Shown one piece after another: positions 22,290 through 33,100 of a stretch of DNA of 64,000 bases; position 1 is the stretch's first letter, and every line of letters begins with the position of its first letter. Below the pieces are notes generated by a model that made no database searches, had not been told where the DNA came from, and saw only the letters and a program-made list of their open reading frames with translations. Location of the stretch: positions 7,690,439 to 7,754,438 of the forward strand of contig JAPTHN010000004.1 of the NCBI GenBank assembly GCA_026936325.1, given 5' to 3'. The position numbers were made by a program, and so were the translations under genes. Source of the DNA: Platynereis dumerilii. Its lineage: Eukaryota; Annelida; Polychaeta; Phyllodocida; Nereididae.

Positions 22290-23790
22290 CATCTTCAGGT
22301 GAATTCTCGAATTATTTGTAAAGAAATATATAGTGAATCTTTTTATCCAAAGCAGCATATATCTCTTTGGAGTTCCCTACAGATCCAAACAGGGGCACCC
22401 AGTAGCCCTGCTCCCTCTATGAAGATTGTCACCTACATAGACCCCGAAGTCGAATACATAAAGTCGACTAGTGAAGTCATAGTCACTGTAAAGTCAAGTC
22501 ACTGTTGCATAACTTTGCCAGTTTTTACCTCACAGAAATGGTTTGGTGTCATTCTCAACAGCATAAAGAGCCCAACTTTAACAGAAGTGGCACAAATGGA
22601 AAACAAAAAGGCCGACGCACAAGATCTCAAAATTGCTAAAGAAAATTTCACAGCACTGAAACACTCCTGACGAAGATCCATGATGATATTACGATAAATA
22701 TGAGCAAAGATGAGGTAACAATGCTTGCATCGCTGAACCTGTCAGCAGATTTTGACACGATTGACCACAAGATTCTTCTGAAATGCCTAGAATGCAGATA
22801 CGGTGTTCATGATTCTGCACTGAGCTGGTTCAAGTCATATATTTCTGAAAGGTGTAAGTCAGTGATAATTAATGACAAAACATCAACCAAACTGCCTCTT
22901 AAATTTGGAGTTCTTCAGGGATCAAAATTAGATCAGGAATTTTCTTCATGAAAATAAGCTTTGCAATCATGGAGAAAAAAACTAACTATTGTTCATTGAC
23001 TGTCCATTATCAACTCAATAAACTCCAAATATCATCAATCAACGTGTGGACAATGTGAAAATTACTGCATCTGACCATGTTAGAAATCTAGGTGTGATCT
23101 TTAACAAAAACATGACCAGGAAAAAACAAATCAACAAAACATGTCAGAACGCCTATATCAACCTGAGAAATATACTTATAAAAAATCAGGAACTCATTGA
23201 ACAAGGAAGTTTGCAAATCTGAAGTTAATGCTCCTGTCCCTCCACACTTCTAAAGACTATGGAAATGGGCTTCTGTATGGTACATCAAGTCATTTGACCA
23301 ATAAACTTCAAGTGGCACAAAATTCAACAGTTCAACTTATAGAAAAACTGAAAAAGCATGACAGTGTGAGCCAATACAGGAAGCAGCTACATTGGCTGGC
23401 AATTCCACATTAAATCCAATTCAAACTGCATGATGCTAACAACATGGAAAGCAGTCAACAAACAGGCTCCAGTGTATATTCAAAATCTGATCGTGCAAAA
23501 ATAAAAATAAAAACTTCTCAGAAGTAACAACAAAGCACTCTTAAAAGAACAAAGTTCTTGCAATAAAAATACATTTGCAGACAGAGCATTTTGGCATGCT
23601 GCTCCAAACCTTTGGAATCAACTCCTAGAGAAATTCAAGGCCTCAACAACACTTGAATGCTTTAAGAGAAACTTCAAAACTTATCTGTTCAAGACTTTCT
23701 ACAAATAGAGCTATCATTCACAATGCTAGTGAGCAGTTTACTGGAATTAGCGCTATATAAATATCTATTATCATTATTATTATTAAGTTA
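22290..23790 (+). mobile_element. Degraded LINE, RT region and 3' end
   Basis: From about 22640 the sequence reads as reverse transcriptase: TETLLTKIHDDITINMSKDE, LNLSADFDTIDHKILLKCLE, LSWFKSYISERCKSVII and LKFGVLQGS. The catalytic FADD block is lost; later pieces are SDHVRNLGVIFNKNM, NKLQVAQNSTVQLIEKL, YRKQLHWLAI and AFWHAAPNLWNQLLEKFKAS. Stops and frameshifts break it several times. The 3' end GCGCTATATAAATATCTATT runs into (ATT)n at about 23765-23787, as is common in CR1/L2-like LINEs. The reading frame at 22299-22670 just upstream is of uncertain origin. Confidence 0.75.
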
Positions 23791-23858
23791 GTAAAAAACA
23801 GGCATTGACAATTTATAGCAGCAGTATGCCTCACTTACAGAGTAAGACTTTTTTCACC

Positions 23859-24033
23859 TAGTCGATAAAGCAATAAATTCATTCCCAAGTTGTATGTGCA
23901 CTGCAGTGAAACATAGCGTCAGTTCTTAAAAATTCAGACTCAATTCTTAAATAGCCTCACTTTCTGTCAGCCGAATGATAAAGCGATAATTCATTCCCAA
24001 TGTCCACACGAGTGCAGCATAGCGTAAATTCTT
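23859..24033 (+). repeat. Imperfect tandem duplication of about 100 bp
   Basis: A unit with GATAAAGC, AATTCATTCCCAA, GTGCAGCATAGCGT-like and TTCTT words appears at about 23863-23935 and again at about 23968-24033, with moderate divergence. It lies just upstream of the secreted lectin-like gene. Confidence 0.5.
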
Positions 24034-24130
24034 CAGGAATAACTTTAAGGATTATCAGAAGGCTTGTCACTCAAGAGTTGTTTGCCTTACTATTGACATC
24101 ACAATTCTAGTACATTCAATATATTGAAGG

Positions 24131-27100
24131 ATGAACAAGTTTCTTCATGCAGGTGTAAGAAGAAATATCACAATCATGACATACCCCACATGGATTTTAT
24201 TTTTTAACAACTTCATCATTATCTGTGTCATCAGCAATATCGAGGCTGATGTCGTAACGGCAAAAATGACCAAAAACCACAACTTGTCTACGATACCTTA
24301 CAAAGACGTAAAAGTGGCAACAGTCAATTGGGCACTGTCCTGTGCAGTTAAATGTGCTCCTGATTCGTGTATAGGGCCACACATAATTGATTCTTAGCTT
24401 CGCGGACCCGCCGACACAATAGATTTACTCCCGACAGAAAAAAAAAAATTGAAAAAACAAAAGTTTTTTTTTTGACATTATAAAAAAAATTTTTTTTACC
24501 TTTTTTTTTTTTGACCTACCGACCGACCCTAGAAAAAGTGCCTTGAGAGGATCCGAGAAGCTAAAGATCAATTATGTGTGGCCTAGGATACACATTTGTG
24601 AACAAAACCTGTTATCTCTACAGTCTTGACCTCCAGACATGTTTGGGCAATTATCACGAAGTGGAAGATGAGTTTCTGCCATACACAAAAATTAAAATGA
24701 GTCATGCTGAAGTGCTTGCTAATATTGAGAACAAAACTACAGGTAAGCACGTCATCTTAATCACTCAATTAATTGTATTTAAAGTTCTTACATTAAAACT
24801 ATAAATGAGGATGGTGAATCTATATAGAGTGGGTCGGGGCAAGAAGCCCAGGTTAGGTGAGAAGCCCCCCCAGGGTTATTTCTAAACTGACATTTTTGGT
24901 GCTTTTTCTTATTGATAGGATTGAAGCTAGAGGCTTTTTAGGTAAAGTCACAAATTTTCAAGGCATTCAGCACCAAACCATAGTCGTAATTAAAGAAACA
25001 AAAAAAGGTGCATGGTTTTTGTAACTTTGATTAATTCTTTGAAAGTGGTTGTCAGAAATTTTTTAAAGTATAATGGATATCTGCATTGCTTCACTTTATG
25101 ACCATCACATAAATATGATTTGGATCATGTTTTTTGCATTTTAGCTCAAAATATAGAGGTCAAATTAAAATATGTGGGTTTGGGGCGAGAGGCCCCACAT
25201 GGTATGGGGCATGGGGCCCCCTTCACTGAGGCCTCGAAGCTGCTTCAGGAACCATTTAATAATGTGTACTTAACATCTTGATAGAATAGCTGATTGAAAT
25301 AGAAAAAATTTTGGCCGAAATTGAAAAAGGGCAAAAAATATTAAAAAATGAATGTATGAACAAATAAATTTTTAAAAAGTGAATAGAATGCCTTAAAAAT
25401 GATAGAAGAACCCCAAGAACTAACTTTCAAGCTGAATGCGCTCGCAAAAAAAAATTCCATAGGACTATAATAGGGGGGCTTCTTGCCCGATGGGTGGGGT
25501 AAGAAGGCCGTTTTAATTTTTTTACAAAAAGGGCCGTAACTCCTTTGTTAAAATTGGTAAACATTCGTTTCACTAGTTATAAGTAGAGTTTTAAAAAGTG
25601 ATCCCTTCCTGACAGCATAAGCATTCAAATAATCTAACATAAAAAGTAGGTCAAATCGCTCCTCGAAGTTAAGGGGGGCTGCATGCCCCGCCCTACTCTA
25701 TACTATCAAAATGATAGCATCAACAGGTTATGGCCATTTATATACTCAATGGCTGGCCTTCTAATTATCCCAGTGCCTTGCTTTGGCCTTCAGGGCACAA
25801 CTCACCCTCTTTGAAGACAATTGTGTTACTCTAAATATCCTAATTACCTATAATTAGTTTTATGCTGGTTCAGACACAATACATGTGAGGGCAGCACCTG
25901 TAAGGTATCCTTCCTTTGAGCACCAGGTAATATTTCTGGGAAACTGAGATCCTTTCAGATTCATATTCAGATTCAGATAGAACTTATTTCCATTTAGTTT
26001 ATAACAATTACGTTGATACAATTATATCATCACTAAAACATAAATGCGAGTGCATGGAAGAAGCTTTTTTCTTTCAAATAATGCCAAACAAGTACCACAT
26101 CAAAATGGAAAGGGGTACTTCAAGTGTACAGCAGGAATACTTGGTAGCCGTATTTAGAATTTTCTGTTATTCCATGTGGTTGCCTAAAAATAAAGTGATT
26201 AAAATGGTTTTAAGGGGAGCCCAGGAGAATGAGGATATTTAATAATTAGTCTTGAAGATAATGTGTATGAGGCTGTTCTGATAAGCCACTTGGGTTTTCA
26301 AACTACAGAAGGGATCCATATGAAATTACAATGCATTATCTCTGGTTTTTTTTCTGAGTTTTGTTTAAGTACATTGGCCAGGGCGTAGTCAAGGGTGGGA
26401 GGGAGATAAAATTATGGATGTGCACTCTCAGGCATAAGGAAGGGGGTGTGTGTCATGTTAGCCCCAGTGCTCTGTTGCAGGTATTGCTGTTGCTGTAAGC
26501 GACAGAGTCACAGTTCGCCGTATTGAAAAATCATGTGAAAAATACAAATCATTCGTTTTTTCTGATATCTCAATCAGCGGCTCATTCCCATCAACAAAAA
26601 TTAGCTGACATCAATCTGCAGAAGTTTTTCCAGCGTTGGTATATATTTCTGACAACCATACTTTTTAATGAGTCACTGATAAAACGCAATGAACTCCTCT
26701 GAGGTTGTGAGTGATCTCTGCTGTGCATGGTGACGTCACAATTTCAGCTCTATGAGGTCAAGCTGCAGTATGGTTAGTAGCTTGTTATGAAGTAGTTTAT
26801 TTGAGGCAGTGACTTATCTTTGACCATCAACATAAATTTACTTGTTGTCACATGTTTTATGCATTCAGTGAATTGTGACTCCAATGCCAGCATTGGAGTC
26901 ACATTGGGGCTAGTGGCATGAGGAGTTTAATAAACTCTTGTTTAAATAATATGTTTCCTTTTCTTCCACAGGTTTTACCATCCAATCATCCTTCACGGTG
27001 ATCACCAACCGTCCTCTGCAAGTTGTATCTTATGGAGTGACATTTGCATTTTACGGGAGGGTTAAATCTGGTACGCTCGGACACCCACCTCCTGATCTTG

Positions 27101-30100
27101 GTCAGCCTGCCACAGGTATTTCATGCACGCAGATGTCCCAATTGCAATCACCCTGTATCAACAACTTGACCGACTGCTCAGCTGGCGTCACTCTCTCCGT
27201 GTGGATCAATTTGGGAAGAATTCAGAGTGGTGTGAGATACGTGTTAAACAGCAAGTCAATTGAGATCTTCACCCGATCGACTGATTCCAAGTTGGTGGTT
27301 GCAATTGACGATCGTGCCTCCAGAAGATGGATTGTGGAAACTGATCGCCCAGACGTGTGGTCTTATACTCATGTTGCTGTCATCTTTGACCCCTCTCTGA
27401 CCCAAACTATGTCCTTACTGGTCAACGGATGCCAGGTTGTGTCCACTGAGCTGTCCGTCTATTCTAGCAGCGAACCGTACCTCCCATCTTATGGAATTTC
27501 CGTGCAAGATAAGGTGAGGTCAACTTCATCATGCCGTTTAGGGGGAGTACATTATATATTCAGTACAGGGAGGGGGGACCTTAGAGTTTTCCTCAACTGG
27601 AAATTATTTATTTAACGGTTATAGCCACACTGCCACAGTAATTACTATTTATTTTGAGCAGGTGAAATGGAGACCATTAAGAAGCAATTAAGTATTTCGT
27701 CTCAATGTCAGGGAAGACCGGGGTTGGTTGTCACAGTAGCGTAGGTTGATTTTGGAACTTCACCATTGGACAAGTTGGGATAGTAAGATTTTCATATCAG
27801 AAGGCTATATCCCAACAAAATTTGAGGTCTCTAACTTGAAAACTTTTTCCAGGAAATGACATTGAATTTTTGACATTTTGAACATTTTTCGGTTGTTTCG
27901 TAAACTCGTGGTTTCGTATAACTTAGTCATTTCTCCTCATACAGTAATACAACCTACATATTTGAAAAAATCTCAAAAAGACCTACAATCTTAACACAAA
28001 CGTTAAGGGTTTCCGATAATTTTTCATCTGCACTTCTTATAAAATTTCTCAATTTTGAGATAGAAAGTCAGATCTGATGATTCAAAGCGGTAATAAACAG
28101 GAAATTACTTGAAAAAAGTTTTTTACTAGTCCGGGTTATACTGAACCCTGTGTCAGTCTACTGGATTACACTTTCACAAGCATTGGAGGTCTCACAATGA
28201 GCCACATCGGAGGTATGGGGGAGGGACAGTTTCATTTGGTAAACCTATGAACCTTTGCCGAGTTTTCCAGCTGCACAGCTTAATTTTTAATAAATCAAAC
28301 CTCAGAAATAAAATTTCAATGTGGTATTGATGCAAAAAAGTTAACAGCCAGCATCAAGCATAAAGCTAGGTTAAAATTGGAGATGTAGGCCTTTATATGG
28401 CACTGCACAAAAAAAAAGCAAATTGTATTTATTTCTCTCTCTTTCTGAGCAATGATATTATTTTTGAAATGTAATATTCCAAATCCAAAAGGCATGATAT
28501 GTTCCGTAAGGCTCCAGTGATGACATTAAGAGCTGTCTAATAATCTATCAAGACCTCTTAGTTCCATTATAGAAATTGTAAAAACTGTAAAAACTGCAAA
28601 GAAGTGTTTAAATAATTTTTATTGTACTATACCTTAATTTTCAAAGCAGGGATGTTTCATGTTACAACTTCTGCACACCAGTACAGAAATAAACAATTTC
28701 CAATTTGTTGGTTATTCTATTTGAACTTCTTTCTTGGTTAGAGTGACCCCCTGGTTTCCATTTCTTTCTCTGTTTTTAGGACATTATAATACTGAACCTG
28801 ATTCTGAAATGACTGACTGACGAAATCTAATAACCTGATATCTGTCAATTAATATTTACAAGTTCTTATTTTCTGTGATTCTATTCAGGATACCTGTGAC
28901 AATCATTGAATTGACAAAGGTAACTATATTATGGGTCTGGGTGCTTTACCTAAGATCTCTGTTATTGCCAGATATCTCAACAGCCAATGGAGTTGCATTT
29001 ACACCTATAGTCGTACTTTGATTGGCAAGTCAAGCAAAAAAATTAGAAGTTATCAGATTGTGAAGTTATTTGCGCCTTCAAATTTGACCTAGACCATTGA
29101 TGTTGGTATTCAAAGTGAAGGTCTGATTGAGCCCTGTCCAATCATACCAGTTTCATTGTCCTTTCTCTTAAATTGACTAAGTTATTCCATACCGCGAATC
29201 GGCAAACCGATCGAAAAATGTCTAAAAACTCAAAACTTTAAATGGATTTCCTGAAAAATTATTAAAGTTAGAGACCTGAAATTTTGGATATGGCCTTTTG
29301 ACATGAAAATGTCACTATCCCAATTTGTCCAAGATTGAAATTCAGAAATTTTTGGAAAATCAACCTACCCTCCCGAGCAGCAACGTAAATCAAACCTTTC
29401 GCTACGTAATTATTTGGGTTAGAATCAAACGTTGGGCCAAACAACGTATGACAAAGGTAGGACAAAGGTAATTTCAAAACGTTGCACTCAGATGGAAAAC
29501 CAAACGTAGGTCGCAACCTTAGTAAGAGGTTGGCAGATAGTTTGTTTTATAGTTTGGCTGAACGTTCGCGTCACACGTAAGTCATACCTTTGGTTGAGAG
29601 GTTGGAAGAATGTTTGGTTGTAACGTTTGGCTAAACGTGTCAGTCATTCGTAAATCATACCTTTGGTTGAGAGGTTTGAAGAAAGTTTGACTATTACGTA
29701 TGACCATACCTTTGATTCATAGGTTTGTCGAACATTAATTTGAGTGGTTTTTAAAACCTTAGACTATTACGTAAGTCATACCTTTGGTTGAGAGGTTTGA
29801 AGAACATTTGACGATTACGTATGACCATACCTTTGATTCATAGGTTTGTTGAACATTCATTTGAGAGGTTTTTACAACCTTAGACTATTACGTATGACCA
29901 TACCTTAGATTCATAGGTTTATCAAAGGTATGGTCGCACATTTGGCAATACGTAAGTTCCAAGGTTTCTCCAACGTGTTTTTGATATGTATGGAAAACGT
30001 TTGAAAGTAACGTTCAGGGCAAACGTCTGATCATACGTATCTGCTAAAGGTTTGTTGAAGGTTTGCACAAAGTTGCAGAACCTGGGATCCTAAGTCACAG

Positions 30101-33100
30101 AGAACCTTGTAGCGCCATCTATTCCCATACCTATTCCAAGCTATCTGGTAACTTTGAGCATATAAAACCTCCAACAGGATGCTTGCTGGTGATAATTGGA
30201 TGAAGCCATAAAGAAATAGTAGCTACTAAAGTAACAAAAATTACCAAATAAATATCTCTTAAAATATGAAAGATTACATAGGCCAAAAAAAATAATTCTG
30301 AAGTACTGCTCAACCACAAACGAGCAAGAGAGAATCAGTTAAGACCGGAGTTGAACTGAGCCTACTTGCAACTGAATGCCACCTATCCAGCAGGCCAATT
30401 TGGATTGGGATTTTTCCAACTCTTCAGAGTTGCAGCATTAATCCCTTACAAGGTAAGTGAATATTCTTATTTATTATTTATTATAGTCCTTGAATTGAAT
30501 GGACTGTAGACTGCTTGGTAAAACAAGGAAGAAAAGTCTACTAATTTTGGAGCCACCTTCAGTGCTTGCTGCCTGGCTCTGCTCTCTCTATCTTGCTCTG
30601 TTTTCTTTTCTTCTCTTCACTGTTTTAAATCATGTTTTCTCTTTGCAGATTTCCCAACAAAAAGTCAACCAAGCACCCATCCCCTCAAGACCTGAAATAA
30701 AAGAATCTTGAAATCCCCTCCCCCAAAAAAAAATCCTGCAGTAAAATCAGATGAGAACTTCATTCAATCGTAATAACGGCCAATATTCAAGGGCTTTATT
30801 TTATTTATCATTTTTATTCCACGGGGGCAGCAGCCTGGCCGGGGGCTGGACCGCCTGAAGCAATGCGGCAGTCCCCCGGCGGATCCGCCCCTGGCCGACC
30901 TGGCCATGCTGCATTTTGACAGTGTTGGAATCGGCATGATTTTGGTCTAGAACACGAGTATTTCACCCGGAATCCACCGTAACACATAAATTCCCGTCTC
31001 TCCTCCATGATATACATGACATCCATCCTTTAACCAGTAATTTTAGGCCATATTTCACTAGATACAATCCGTTGAATTCCGAATAGCAAGCCCTTACAAT
31101 GAATCCACATATTCCACATCGCCGATTGACAGGCCGATTGTGAAGCATACACAACGGCTAGAGTCCATCCGAATCGGCCATTTAACTGATATACATCCTA
31201 GAATCAATCGGCCATGGTTAAATACATTGTTACGGTGGTATAAATGGTGTTCTAGACCGATATAAATCCAATCCACACGAGCGTCCTGCCCAGCCATGGC
31301 CGCCTCCCGACTTCTGCGCATGCGCAAGAACAGCGCGCTGGGCTGGCCTGCCACGCCTGACGCCCCAGAGGCGTATAACGACCGATCCTTCAACGTGGGG
31401 GGTACGTAGTCAAGGGAGGTTGGAGAAATACGAATTATTTACGATATATACGTACGTAGTAACCTCGTAACCAGTTGTCGACAAATTACGTAGATTTCAA
31501 ACGTTGGGTCTGATGTGAATGGGAGGTTTAATGCTTCCTTAGAACAACGTTCCTCAAAGGAAGTTGTCCAGAAGGGTACCCTGTTGTCACAGGGGTAGGT
31601 TTTCGGTCTCGGCCTTGGATGTTCAATCCTTGGCCATGGACTCGGTCTCGGACCCTCTGGCCTCCCATATTTGTCTGAGTCATGTTCGAGGCCAGCCACA
31701 TAAAAAAAGTGTAATCTGCTAGAACAGTCAAAGAAAATTTTCCTGTCAGTTTATTATATTTATCAGTCAGTTTATCTTATCTAATGAATTATCCTATATA
31801 TATATATATATATATACATATATCAGAATCTGATAGAATCCTTTTCTGTTTTTGAAAAGTTTTTCTATTCAAAGCTGATGGTACGTTTTAAGGCGGCACC
31901 ATTTTTTGGGATAGGGCCTACATGATGAAATTATGAATCTCCAATAGTAGGGGAGACCGGGGCTGGTTGTCACAGGGGCAGGTTGTCACACTGTGTAGAA
32001 CTTAAATATGCTACTATTACTAGTTAAAGCATGCAGGAGCACTGCCAATCTACATGAACGTTAGAAGGGGAGAGACTTAAACCTATCTGACCAATTTATA
32101 CCTATATCATTCGAAATCTTGACATCCTATGGAACATTTTTTTAATTCAGCACTCGGGGCAGGTTGTCACACTTTCGGGGCAGGTTGTCACACACTCGGG
32201 GCAGGTTGTCACACTTTTAGTTAAGAGCTCGGATACAGGAAGTGGGACTCCGTAAGGCAAATCTTGACTAAAACAAGTTATTTTGGACATATGAGGAATC
32301 CTCAGCTTGCCTAGTGAAGACCTCAACGAACACGATACTGTGTACAAGGGTGCTACGAATGAAGGCTTACCAAGCAGCAGAAAAGCATACTGATCAGGAG
32401 GAGGAAAATTACCAATTTTTTTAGAAAATTTCTCTATAAATTTGAAATAGATTTACTTTGTCACTATGCCATATCTGCATACATCTTTAGTCATCAATAG
32501 CATGTATAAGTCACCAATTTATATTTTGGATAGGTTTTTGGTTTAAAAAACTGGTCCTAATGGGTAACAACCAGCTCCAAAAAGTGTGACAACCTGTCCC
32601 GTCTTTTTGTGACAACCTGCCCCGACTGATGAAAATTTAAAAAACAGGTGACCACGGCTGTTCTTATCATATTTTTCACTATTTCTTCCTATCATTATTT
32701 AAAGAGATGTTAACATGGTAAGTGTATAAACTGTACCTTTTTCAACAACTATTTGTTAAAGAGTAGGATAACATGCAAGTTGCAGGTAAAAATTTACTTT
32801 TTGTGACCAGAAATTTTTAATAGACCGTGTGCCTACCAAACTCCCTTCCAGGGGTCAGGATTTTTCAAAAAGACTCCAGTGGGTTCTAAAAGCAGTAAAC
32901 AATGATTGGTTGAGCTGTATAACTATCTAGTTCAGTGCAATAAAAAGTGTGACAACCTGCCCCTGTGACAACCAGCCCCGGTCTCCCCTATTAAATATTA
33001 AATAATTTGTTTCCCTTCGGCCTTCACTAATTGTGGTGCTTTGACAATGAATTTTTTTCATGTAAATTTCGACCATGATGATGGAAGTCTTAAAGTTTTG

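Noticed and set aside
22299-22670. Separate host gene upstream of the LINE RT
   Set aside because: Its end overlaps the RT start in another frame (TETLLTKIHDD), and the rest has no recognisable domain.
24375-24583. MITE acting as a precisely spliced intron
   Set aside because: No GT-AG pair at the TAG duplications gives precise removal and keeps the downstream frame.
30499-30711. Possible small membrane protein
   Set aside because: A hydrophobic run alone, inside an intron with repeat content; no signal for splicing or conservation.
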